A DNA stretch of 42,663 nucleotides from JACCVL01 sp038232655 (GTDB lineage: Bacteria; Actinomycetota; Actinomycetes; Propionibacteriales; Nocardioidaceae): NCBI GenBank assembly GCA_038232655.1, contig JBBSNM010000013.1, positions 1 through 42,663 of the forward strand. Direction: 5' to 3'. Under the pieces are notes generated by a model. The model ran no database searches, was not told the DNA's origin, and saw only the letters and a program-made list of their open reading frames with translations. This document shows positions 16,012 through 24,190 of the stretch, piece by piece. Positions within the stretch are counted from its first letter, which is position 1, and the number at the start of each line of letters is the position of its first letter. Both the position numbers and the translations under genes were made by a program.

Positions 16012-17298
16012 GTGCACAACGGACTTCGTGCGGCCGTCGGGCTGCTGGCTGCTGCGTCCCTGCTGGCTGCGCCCGCGGTATCGACCGCGTCGATCTACCA
16101 ACCGGACGTGGTGAGCGACAATCCGGTCGACTGGACTCCCCAGCTGACCTACGACGGCACCGGGCCCAGGCCGCGTGTCGACGCCATGGCTCAGACGGGC
16201 TCCACGCTGTACGCGGGCGGCCTCTTCTCGGGCGTCCAGGATGCCGCTGGCCGTATCCACAGCCGCACCAACATGATGGCCTTCGACGCCTCCAGCGGCG
16301 ACGTGCGCGGCACTTTCCGGCCCGCCGTCGACGGCAATGTCTTCGCGGTCGAGGCGGCGGCCGACGCCGTCTACATCGGGGGCAGCTTCAAGTCGGTGAA
16401 CGGCACTCCGCGCCCCGCCATCGCCAAGCTCGACCCGGTGACCGGTGCCCTGGACCCGAGCTTCAATCCGCCGTTCAAGGGTGGGCGCGTCAACGAGATC
16501 AAGCTGCTGGACGGTCGGCTGATAGTCGGCGGCAGCCCGGGGCGCAAGCTGATAGCGCTCAACCCCGCCACCGGCAAGAACACCGGCTACATTCGGCTAC
16601 CCATCAAGGACAAGATCTCTGGGTCCTGGGGTGGGGTCGCGGTCTACCAGTTCGCCGTCAACCCGGCCGGTACCCAGCTGGTCGCCACCGGCAACTTCCG
16701 GACCGTCGACGGCCAGGCCCGCACCCGCTTCTTCATGGTCGACCTCGGGCAGAACAACGCCACCCTGAGCCCGTGGTACTACGACGCGTTCGCCAAGCCC
16801 TGCACGTCGACCCACCCCCGCCGCATCGCCTACCTGCAGGGTGTCGACTACTCGCCGAACGGCTCCTACTTCGTGGTCACCGCCACCGGCCAGATCCCGG
16901 TCAAGGACGACCGCGGGGTCACCGTCTGCGATGCGGCAGCCCGCTTCGACGTCGCCGACGACACCAAACCGGCCTGGATCAACTACACCGGCGGCGACAG
17001 CGTCTGGTCGACGGCTGCAACCGGCTCTGCCGTCTACGTCCAGGGTCACTTCAAGTGGCTCGACAACCCCAACGGCTCGGCGAGCAAGTGCCCGGAGAAC
17101 GAGACGTGTGCGTTCCGCCGGGGGGCCGGTGCCATCGACCCGGTCTCGGGCAAGGCGTTGCCGTGGAACCCGAACAAGCCAGCACGGATCGGTGGCAAGG
17201 ACTTCCTGGCGACGACGGCCGGGCTCTGGATCGGCTCGGACAGCGTCAAGATCAAGCGCGAGCCGCACCGGGGCATCGGACTGATGCCGCTGCGTTGA
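16012..17298 (+). CDS. Secreted beta-propeller-like protein (delta-60/DUF5122-type repeats)
   Basis: A 428-aa exported protein. GTG 16012 follows GGGGGCC by a few bases. The first 30 residues form a Sec signal peptide (hydrophobic AAVGLLAAASLLAAPA, then VSTAS). The mature protein contains repeats built around a G-x-F core: YAGGLFSGVQ, YIGGSFKSVNG, VATGNFRTVDG and VQGHFKWLDN. Each is followed by a strand ending in an acidic residue and proline (AKLDPVTGALDP). This is the pattern of the beta-propeller delta-60 repeat. Four cysteines or more (CTSTHP, TVCDAA, KCPENETC) could form disulfides outside the cell. The upstream 205 bp are shared with the divergent hydrolase-like lipoprotein gene. A glycan-binding or scaffold role is inferred only. 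Confidence 0.72.
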   Translation: MHNGLRAAVGLLAAASLLAAPAVSTASIYQPDVVSDNPVDWTPQLTYDGTGPRPRVDAMAQTGSTLYAGGLFSGVQDAAGRIHSRTNMMAFDASSGDVRGTFRPAVDGNVFAVEAAADAVYIGGSFKSVNGTPRPAIAKLDPVTGALDPSFNPPFKGGRVNEIKLLDGRLIVGGSPGRKLIALNPATGKNTGYIRLPIKDKISGSWGGVAVYQFAVNPAGTQLVATGNFRTVDGQARTRFFMVDLGQNNATLSPWYYDAFAKPCTSTHPRRIAYLQGVDYSPNGSYFVVTATGQIPVKDDRGVTVCDAAARFDVADDTKPAWINYTGGDSVWSTAATGSAVYVQGHFKWLDNPNGSASKCPENETCAFRRGAGAIDPVSGKALPWNPNKPARIGGKDFLATTAGLWIGSDSVKIKREPHRGIGLMPLR

Positions 17299-17372
17299 TC
17301 GCTGCGGCTGCCGCATACTGAGGCTTTCCCCGCCGCGCCCTGGCGGACGACGGCGGGTCGAGACGAGGTCGG

Positions 17373-18560
17373 ATGCGGGTCCTGCAGCTGCACAACCACC
17401 ACCAGAGCCTGGGTGGTGCGATGGAGGTGCTCGCCCACGAGGCGCAGTTACTGATCGGCGGCGGCCACCAGGTGCAGACCTACGCCCTGCCGGCAGCCCA
17501 CGAGCTGGGCCTCGGTGCGGTGCGGGCCGGGCTGAAAGCGGTGTGGAACGTCGAGGCCTGTCGTGAGGTGGAGCGGCAGATCCGTGCCTTCCGGCCCGAC
17601 GTGGTGCACGTGCACACCCCCTTCCCGCTGCTGTCGCCGGCGGTGTTTCGCACCGCCAAGCAGCTCGGCGTGCCCACGGTGACCACCCTGCACAGCTACC
17701 GCTACTCGTGCATCGCCGCCACCTGTCACCGAGACGGGGCGGTGTGCGAGGACTGCGTCGGCAAGCGGCTCAAACTGTCCGGCGTCCGGCATCGGTGCTA
17801 CCACGACAGCCTAGGAGCCAGCGCCGCCCTCACGCTCAGCTTGGCGATGCACCGCGGCATCGGAACGTTCCACCAGTCCGTGGACCGCTTCCTGGCCCTG
17901 ACCAGCTTCTCTCGCGACCTGCTGATCCGCGACGGCATCCCGCCCGACAAGGTGGCGGTCAAGCCGAACTCGGTGCCCGACCCCGGTATGCCGCAGCGTC
18001 CGCGTCCCGCGCAACGCTACGTGACGTTCGCCGGTCGGCTGATGGACATCAAGGGTGTTCGGACCCTGCTCGACGCCTGGGAGCGGGCCGACCACGGCGA
18101 CCTGCAGCTGCGGATCGCTGGCGACGGCCCGCTCCGCGGCGCCGTCGAGGAGCGAAGTCGTGCAGACGCGTCGGTCTCCTACCTTGGCTGGGTCGACGAG
18201 GCCGAGGTCTTCGAGCTGATGGGCGGGGCCGAGGCGGTCCTGGTGCCGTCGGAGTGGTACGAAGGGCTGCCGCTGGTGATCCTGCGCAGCCTGGCTGTCG
18301 GTACGCCCGTGATCGTCTCGGACCTGGACAACATCAGCGCCGACGTGCTGACAGATGACGCCGGCGCTGCCTTCGCGGTAGGCGATCCGACGGCACTGGC
18401 TCGGCTCCTGAGTGACCTGGCGGCCAACCCCGATGTGTGGAGCAACCGCCGGACGAACGCTCGCAACTCCTATGATGTGCGCTACTCACCGGGTGCAGAT
18501 CTTGGCAAGTTGGAGTCGGTCTACGCCGGCGTGCAGGCTGGCGCGCACGCGGCAGGCTGA
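17373..18560 (+). CDS. Glycosyltransferase family 4 with an altered E-x7-E motif
   Basis: A second GT-B glycosyltransferase (395 aa) for repeat-unit assembly. It begins MRVLQLHNHHQSLGGAMEV, and the middle has VVHVHTPFPLLSPAVF. A short Cys-rich insert (CIAATCHRDGAVCEDCVG) is common in one GT4 subgroup. The donor domain starts at FAGRLMDIKG. In the expected E-x7-E motif the first Glu is present (E297 of WYEGLPLVILRSLA) but the second position is Arg305. Codon 26 (17448-17450) is TTA. ATG 17373 follows GACGAGG. It ends 9 nt before the convergent kinase-like gene. Confidence 0.88.
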   Translation: MRVLQLHNHHQSLGGAMEVLAHEAQLLIGGGHQVQTYALPAAHELGLGAVRAGLKAVWNVEACREVERQIRAFRPDVVHVHTPFPLLSPAVFRTAKQLGVPTVTTLHSYRYSCIAATCHRDGAVCEDCVGKRLKLSGVRHRCYHDSLGASAALTLSLAMHRGIGTFHQSVDRFLALTSFSRDLLIRDGIPPDKVAVKPNSVPDPGMPQRPRPAQRYVTFAGRLMDIKGVRTLLDAWERADHGDLQLRIAGDGPLRGAVEERSRADASVSYLGWVDEAEVFELMGGAEAVLVPSEWYEGLPLVILRSLAVGTPVIVSDLDNISADVLTDDAGAAFAVGDPTALARLLSDLAANPDVWSNRRTNARNSYDVRYSPGADLGKLESVYAGVQAGAHAAG

Positions 18561-18569
18561 GCGTGCGGT

Positions 18570-19841
18570 TCAGGGCAGGTCGCGACCTCGGGCGATGTCG
18601 AGCATCGCGGGGTACCACCGGGCGTTGTAGCCGCCGCCCCCGGTGGCGAGCTTCATCCGTCGGACGAAGACGTCCAGCAGGTAGAGCGACCCGGTCAGCT
18701 TGTGCGAACCTGCGGGCACGTTCACCAGCGCAAGCTCGGGCAGCGCCGCCTCGACAGCGGCCACCGCGGCGGCCATGCCGTGCTTGACCAGGGCATGGTG
18801 GAAACGCCAGTGCAGCAGGTCGAATCCGAGCGGGACATCGTGGTGACTGTGCTCCCAGTCCCAGGCCACCAGGCGGGAGTCGGAGTGACCGAGGTTGTCG
18901 GGTATCCAGTCGCCGTGCATGCGTCCGAAGCTGAGCGGGCTGACGTCAGCCTGCAGCCGCATGAGCCATTGCCCCAGCGCGGCCGCCACCTCGCTGGACG
19001 CGCTGGCGATGTCGATGTCTGAGCGCAGCCTGGCGGCGTAGCTCGATGTCGCCAGCGGGCCGTGAGATCTCTGACCGGTCGTCGCGATGGCATTGATGGT
19101 GTGGGCGGTCTCGAGTAGGCCCCGCGTCCAGCGCCGCAGATCTCGAGGCAGCGGGCTGGTGACGGTGAAGGCCGTATCACCCCAGTCGCCGGCATCGACC
19201 AAGCCGGGAACGATCACCGACGACAGCGATCCCGACAAGCTGGCGAGGGTGGCCGCCTCGGTGCGCACGAGATTGCGGGTTGCTTCGGTCGTGCCGAGCT
19301 TTGCGTAGCCGACTGGTTGGGCGGCCCGGTCGAACAGCTGCAGGGTGGGCTTGACGTTGGGGTTCACCTGCCGCACGGCCACGAAGGTGTGCAGCTCGGG
19401 AAGGTCCAGCCTGCTTGCCAGCTGTGCGATGACGAGGTGGTCATACCAGCGAGCGCGCGGCACGCGACTGTCGACGCTCACCACCAGCCGTGAATTGCGG
19501 GGCACCCCGAGGCCGCTGGAGAAGGCTGCCGCAAGACTCCCGCGGACGATCCGTGAGACTCGGGCGCGCGTCGCGTTGTACTCGCGGAAGGACGCGGCCG
19601 CCACATCGCGGGACGCCAACGGTACGAGGAACCGCGCCAGCTGCGGATGGGGGAGCACCGCGTACTGCTCGGCGACGACGTGTCCGGGTGGCGGTTCGCC
19701 GATGGAGACTGCCACGGGTGACCCCACCGGACCGTCGGGCAACCAGATCTTCTCGACATAGGACTGCAGTCGGGGATCGACAGTCAGCACGGCTGCCGAC
19801 CCGTCCACCGCACTGGTAGTAAGCATCCCGCTCCTGCTCAT
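18570..19841 (-). CDS. APH/choline-kinase-fold phosphotransferase
   Basis: A probable small-molecule or sugar kinase of the aminoglycoside-phosphotransferase superfamily (423 aa from ATG 19841 behind GGGGGAC). The N-terminal ~150 residues match nothing I recognise. The kinase part follows: a candidate ATP-binding Lys in GYAKLGTTEA (near 180), a Glu in RTEAATLASL, the catalytic loop HGDWIPDN (309-316) and the metal-binding DWEHSHHD (332-339). FDLLHWRFHHAL after it is typical of the family. No signal peptide is present. Its place between polysaccharide genes suggests it phosphorylates a sugar or lipid intermediate rather than an antibiotic. This is inference. Confidence 0.72.
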   Translation of the reverse strand: MSRSGMLTTSAVDGSAAVLTVDPRLQSYVEKIWLPDGPVGSPVAVSIGEPPPGHVVAEQYAVLPHPQLARFLVPLASRDVAAASFREYNATRARVSRIVRGSLAAAFSSGLGVPRNSRLVVSVDSRVPRARWYDHLVIAQLASRLDLPELHTFVAVRQVNPNVKPTLQLFDRAAQPVGYAKLGTTEATRNLVRTEAATLASLSGSLSSVIVPGLVDAGDWGDTAFTVTSPLPRDLRRWTRGLLETAHTINAIATTGQRSHGPLATSSYAARLRSDIDIASASSEVAAALGQWLMRLQADVSPLSFGRMHGDWIPDNLGHSDSRLVAWDWEHSHHDVPLGFDLLHWRFHHALVKHGMAAAVAAVEAALPELALVNVPAGSHKLTGSLYLLDVFVRRMKLATGGGGYNARWYPAMLDIARGRDLP

Positions 19842-19925
19842 TGCTGTCCCCCGTGGCAGCACCCTAAGCGACGCGACGGCAACACCGCACGGAAATGGCG
19901 GGTGCCGAACCGCCAATGCGCGCGC

Positions 19926-21347
19926 TCAGCCGATCTCGACAATCGTGAGGTGCTTCCCCAACCTTACGTTGAAAGTGGTACGGGCAGACTCCCGACGCAT
20001 CGGCCGCGCCGACCGGCTGGGGCTCCAGACGCGGATCGGGCGTGCGGTGCCGAGGCGCACGTTGACGCGCACCGGGTCGACCCGGATGGGGGTGGCCTCG
20101 GGGTAGAGCTCGCTCACCTGCACGTCGCGCCACAGCACCAGATAGTGCCGACCATCACGCTTTTGCAGCAGCAGGCGGCGCACATCGCCGCCCACGCCGG
20201 ACAGGCCCATCCGCAGCGGCTTGGGATCGAAGCGCGGTCCCTCGTCGGACAGCAGGCGGAGCAGGTTCTTGATGGCGTGGAACTCCGGCTTCTTGCGCCA
20301 CGTGTCCGGGGTCGCCTCCTTGACCGACCCCTCGGTCATGGCAACGAGGCCGAAGTGAGCCTGGATGTCGGCCGTCCGGTTGATGGTGAACTGATTGCTG
20401 TAGTCGATCCGGTCCGGGTCGTCCAGCAGCTCGAAGCGCCCATAGATCGAGCGTCGCTGGAAGTAGTCGAAGATGCCGCGCACCGCGTAGATGGCGGAGG
20501 CGAACTCGGGCACGGTGCGGTTTCGATTGTCCTGTGGCGAGTTGTTGTATCCGGTCTCGGTAAAGATGTACCTTTTGATGCCGGGAAAGACCGGCCGAAG
20601 TATTTTCAGGTGGTCGTCGATACCGCGGCTGGGGCTGGTGCCCTTGTTGTAAAGGTGTGCGTTGCCGAGATCAGACCACCGGTTCAGGTCGCCGAGCTCT
20701 TCCGCCTTCTTGCGGGTGAAGTCCGTGCGCGTCGACGGGCCGGCGATGGGGATGCTCCGGGTGCGGGGATTGGACTTGGCCTGCTCCCACAAGGCGCGTT
20801 GCATCCTGCGCGCGTGTCGCGCCCAGTTGGGGTCGACCTGGCCGTTGTTGATCGGCCCTTCGATCTCGTTGCAGCCACCGAAGGAGTGCATGAGCGCCGA
20901 CAGGTCGCCGTCCATGCGCGGGGCGTACCGGGTGGCCAAGAAGTCCATGACCTGACGGTTGGCTCGCTGCGCATCCGGCCAGTCGCTGAGGTTTGCCACC
21001 GTGCCGTGCCACTTGATGCCACGGCGCGCCAGCCGCGGCATCGCCCGCAGCTGGTTCTGCGTGCCTGCAGAGCTGCCCGTGGTGATGCGCTCGCGGATCA
21101 CCCGGACCCCCAGCTCCTCGAGCAGGTCCATCACCGCATCGGTGTGCTTGTAGACCGCGTTGGCGTAGAAGATCTTGGTGTTGATCAGGTAGTTGTCGCA
21201 GATCCTGTCTGCCCGCCGAGCACGCACCCAGGTCAGCCTGCCGGCTGCCAGCTCGGCTGCCTCGGCGGTGTCAGCGCTGACGCCCAACGGCAGCGCCGCG
21301 CTCGCCACCCCGACACTGGCAGCGGATAGAAACTCGCGACGTCTCAT
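19926..21347 (-). CDS. Tat-exported glycoside-hydrolase clan-A-like protein
   Basis: This 473-aa paralogue of the lipoprotein at 14361-15806 is clearly alike along its whole length (VYKHTDAV, DGDLSALxHSFGGCNE, GNAHLY, FTETGY, YGRFELLDDPD, WRKKPEF, QKRDGRHYL). The start is ATG 21347, chosen for the strong GGAGGAAT 7-8 nt upstream. The Tat signal is RRREFLSAAS followed by a hydrophobic stretch ending near ALPLGVSADTAEA, with no lipobox Cys, so this copy should be released or wall-associated. Candidate catalytic residues are N160-E161 and E264. It ends with the same beta-rich domain and VEIG. Possible jobs are a polymer-specific endo-hydrolase or a non-catalytic glycan binder. The exact family is not known to me. 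Confidence 0.72.
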   Translation of the reverse strand: MRRREFLSAASVGVASAALPLGVSADTAEAAELAAGRLTWVRARRADRICDNYLINTKIFYANAVYKHTDAVMDLLEELGVRVIRERITTGSSAGTQNQLRAMPRLARRGIKWHGTVANLSDWPDAQRANRQVMDFLATRYAPRMDGDLSALMHSFGGCNEIEGPINNGQVDPNWARHARRMQRALWEQAKSNPRTRSIPIAGPSTRTDFTRKKAEELGDLNRWSDLGNAHLYNKGTSPSRGIDDHLKILRPVFPGIKRYIFTETGYNNSPQDNRNRTVPEFASAIYAVRGIFDYFQRRSIYGRFELLDDPDRIDYSNQFTINRTADIQAHFGLVAMTEGSVKEATPDTWRKKPEFHAIKNLLRLLSDEGPRFDPKPLRMGLSGVGGDVRRLLLQKRDGRHYLVLWRDVQVSELYPEATPIRVDPVRVNVRLGTARPIRVWSPSRSARPMRRESARTTFNVRLGKHLTIVEIG

Positions 21348-21517
21348 AGGATTCCTCCGGTAGACCGCACGCGCGGGTGGTGAGCCGGTGTGGGATGGTG
21401 GCACCACTTAGTGACGTCGAGTAACCCTGTCACCACAGCGCGTGACACACACGCAGCTGACGCATGGAGCGCCCGAAGGGACGAGCCCGCCCGACCGAGC
21501 AGCCGAGCCGGAAATGC

Positions 21518-22468
21518 TCAGTTCGGGGTGGTGTGATCCCACCCGAGGTCACGACCGAGCAGCTCGTACAGCTCGGCGTTGTACGGGCGGTAGTACTCGA
21601 CCAGCCGAGCCCGGGTTTCGGTGTCGATCGGGGGTTGCCGGCGGCTGTTGTAGGGGTCGAGCCGGACCGAACCGCGCACGGGCAGTCGCAGGAAGTCCTG
21701 CACGGTGTCGAAGGTCTTGGCTGCCTCGCGGAAGAGGTCCTCGGCTTGCAGGATCAGCAGCCGCTCGGGCGCGACGAGCTCGATCCACGGCCGCAGGTGC
21801 TCGGCGTAGCGGCCACGGGCGAGATAGCTGTGGTGATCGTGGTGCGCCGAGTAGTAGTGCGGGTCGCCGAGCAGCCGCTCGTCGTCGATCTCGGCGAGCC
21901 GTGCTGGCTCGGCGTCGATCGCCTGCTCGAAGGTGGGCAGGTCTTCGCTCCCGAAGGCTCGGCGGTCCCAGTAGTTCGAGTACGCCCTCGAGACCGGGTT
22001 GCGAAGCAGCACGATCATCCGGACATCGGGCAGGTCACGAGCCACCCGGGCGGGCACGGCGGGGTGGAACATGTAGTACGGGCTGGCCTCGCCCACGACC
22101 GTGAGCCCGCCGAGGCGTCGCTCCTGGCGGTGCCGGGCCGTGCGGGTGGGGAAGTGCGAGGCGTACCACCTGGGCCCCCGCCAGTAGTTCATGTCGAAGT
22201 AGTGCGGGCTCTTGACCCGCTGGACTGACGGGACCATCCGCGGGACGGCGGGATGGTGCAACAGCCAGTTCATCAACGAGGACGTGCCGGCCTTCTTGGC
22301 GCCGATGATCAAGAAGTCCGGCAGGGGCCGCAGCGACGATGTGGCCGCACCGTACCCGCGCGCACCGGCGCGCAGCGCGTGCCGCAGCGGCGTCGGGGTG
22401 GAGTCTCGGACGCGTTGCATCGGCCCGGGCAGCTCGATGCCCCGCACCGGCGCGGCGGGCTTCACCAT
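21518..22468 (-). CDS. PAPS-dependent sulfotransferase
   Basis: The third intact sulfotransferase, 316 aa. After an N-terminal extension of about 50 residues comes the 5'-loop IIGAKKAGTSSLMNWL (54-69), then the strand SPHYFDMNYWRGPRWY. The 3'-phosphate motif is MIVLLRNPVSRAYSNYW (151-167) with Arg156 and Ser164. This NodH/heparan-sulfotransferase-like arrangement fits carbohydrate acceptors. ATG 22468 follows GGGGGAGG. The gene sits 36 nt downstream of the Wzz/BY-kinase gene on the same strand and 170 bp upstream of the exported hydrolase-like gene, so these may be one leftward transcript. Confidence 0.9.
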   Translation of the reverse strand: MVKPAAPVRGIELPGPMQRVRDSTPTPLRHALRAGARGYGAATSSLRPLPDFLIIGAKKAGTSSLMNWLLHHPAVPRMVPSVQRVKSPHYFDMNYWRGPRWYASHFPTRTARHRQERRLGGLTVVGEASPYYMFHPAVPARVARDLPDVRMIVLLRNPVSRAYSNYWDRRAFGSEDLPTFEQAIDAEPARLAEIDDERLLGDPHYYSAHHDHHSYLARGRYAEHLRPWIELVAPERLLILQAEDLFREAAKTFDTVQDFLRLPVRGSVRLDPYNSRRQPPIDTETRARLVEYYRPYNAELYELLGRDLGWDHTTPN

Positions 22469-22504
22469 GGCACCGCACCTCCCCCTCGGGTAGCCGGCTG
22501 CTCG

Positions 22505-24037
22505 CTAGGAACGGTACTTGCCGCGATCGCGGGTGCGACCGCGCTCGCTGTCGACACCGTTGAGGATCACCCCGGCGGTGCTGCCCCCCACGCGGTCGAT
22601 GCGCTGCACGGTCTCGTTGAGATCGCGGCCGCGCGACATCTTGCTGCGGGCAACCAGCACCGTGAGGTCACACGCTCGAGCGAGTTCGAGGGCGTCTGCC
22701 ACCCGAAGCACCGCGGCGCTGTCGACGACCACCAGATCGGCCTCACCGCGCAGCTCGGTCAGCAGTCGACCCAGTCGCGGCGACGCCAGCAGCCCCGCGG
22801 CGTTGGCCCCACCGTCGCCAGCGGGCAGCAGCAGGAGGTTGTCAGGCTTCACGTCCACCAGCGCGTCCTGCACCGAACAGCTGCCGTCGAGGACGTCGGC
22901 CAGCCCGGGCTCGGCGGGCACATCGAACAGCTGGTGCACCTGGGGGCGGCGCAGGTTCGCGTCGACCAGCACCACCCGAAGGTTTGCGGCAGCCGCCACC
23001 ACCGCGAGGTTGACCGCTGTGGCGGTCTTGCCCTCCGCGGCGCTGGCCGACGAGACCAGCACGACGCGCCCCGGTTCCCGGCGCGCCCGGTCGCCCTGGC
23101 GTCGGAGGCCGAGCAGGTAGCGGATGTTGGCTCCCAGCTCGCGGTAGGCCTCGCTGGCCGGTGCGTACGGGGACACGATCGTTACGGGGCCGCCCGCGGA
23201 GCGCCGCCAGTGGGGGATCTGGCCGAGCACCGGCCGGCCCCGCGTGCTGGTGGCGACCTGGCCCTCGTCTCGCAAGGAGTCGTCGAAGTAGTCGCGCAGG
23301 TAGGCAAGGCCGATGCCGATCAACAACCCGAGGGCGCTCGCGAGCGCGACGATGCGCACCGGTTGCGGCGACGACGCCGACGTCGGTGTTACTGCCGGGG
23401 TGACGACCTCGGCCTGGTTGGCGTCCGAGCCCACCTCGCGCAGCGCCGCCGCACGGGCGTCGATGAGGGTGCTTCGCTCGGCCCGCAGCTGGCGCAGCTG
23501 CGAGGCGAGCTTGACCGGTGGCTCATCGGTGCCGGAGTTGTTGACCTCCACCTGCAGGGCCCGGATCTCCCGGTCGAGATCGGAGATGCGGTCCTCGAGG
23601 GCCTTCACCCGGCCGGCGGTCTCAACGTCGGTGGAATCGACATAGGCCGCCGCCATCGCGTTCGCGATGTCCGCGGACTCCGCTGCGTCATTACGGACGG
23701 CCGCGATCGTCAGCACCGCCGCACCGTCCGGGTCGGGCTCGACAGTCACGGTCTCGAGCAGATCCTGAGTGGTCTCGTCGAGACCCAGAGTGTCAATCAC
23801 GTCATCGGCGAACAAGACCACCGTGCGCGCCTCGGTGGCCACCTCTTCCTGCGCGAGCGTCGTGCCGCGGGACGAGGGCGCCAGCAGCACCTCGGTCTCC
23901 GCCTCATACGCCGGGGTGACCAGGAACGAGACCAGCAAGCCGGCGCCGATGGCCAGCAGCACGGTGACGGCGACGGTGAGCCAGCGACGTCGCAGCACCC
24001 CCACCTGGTCACGCAGCTGGATGGTGTCGGTGCTCAA
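22505..24037 (-). CDS. Polysaccharide co-polymerase fused to bacterial tyrosine kinase (Wzz/Wzc-like)
   Basis: It regulates chain length and export of Wzy-made polymers. I chose TTG 24037 (510 aa) because GGGGGA precedes it and the protein then starts as usual for the family, just before LRDQVGVLRRRWL. An ATG at 24097 would add 20 residues. Transmembrane helix 1 is at 20-40. A coiled-coil-rich extracytoplasmic region follows (KALEDRISDLDREIRALQVE). Helix 2 is near 230-250. The cytoplasmic kinase has Walker A SSASAAEGKTA (about 326-336), Walker A' VVLVDANLRRP (about 357) and Walker B DLVVVDSA (about 435). The short C-terminus has a single Tyr, not the Tyr-rich tail of classic BY-kinases. It is divergent from cysQ. 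Confidence 0.88.
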   Translation of the reverse strand: MSTDTIQLRDQVGVLRRRWLTVAVTVLLAIGAGLLVSFLVTPAYEAETEVLLAPSSRGTTLAQEEVATEARTVVLFADDVIDTLGLDETTQDLLETVTVEPDPDGAAVLTIAAVRNDAAESADIANAMAAAYVDSTDVETAGRVKALEDRISDLDREIRALQVEVNNSGTDEPPVKLASQLRQLRAERSTLIDARAAALREVGSDANQAEVVTPAVTPTSASSPQPVRIVALASALGLLIGIGLAYLRDYFDDSLRDEGQVATSTRGRPVLGQIPHWRRSAGGPVTIVSPYAPASEAYRELGANIRYLLGLRRQGDRARREPGRVVLVSSASAAEGKTATAVNLAVVAAAANLRVVLVDANLRRPQVHQLFDVPAEPGLADVLDGSCSVQDALVDVKPDNLLLLPAGDGGANAAGLLASPRLGRLLTELRGEADLVVVDSAAVLRVADALELARACDLTVLVARSKMSRGRDLNETVQRIDRVGGSTAGVILNGVDSERGRTRDRGKYRS

Positions 24038-24190
24038 GGTTCCCCCACGGGTCGGCGGTTGCGCGCGTTGGTGACCCGTCTCCAGGCCGGTGAGCATCCC
24101 AGGCTAACGCCGACGTCCAGACCACGAAGACAGTTGGTGGAAAGTCACCCCGTGCACAGCGTCGGCGAGGGGTGGGCGATCCTAAGCGGC

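Noticed and set aside
18570..19841. Aminoglycoside resistance gene
   Set aside because: Only the general kinase fold is supported. The N-terminal extension and the glycan-locus context argue against a resistance assignment.
22253..24190. Long plus-strand extension upstream of cysQ
   Set aside because: It runs antisense to the sulfotransferase and Wzz genes. The IMPase domain begins only after ATG 24191.
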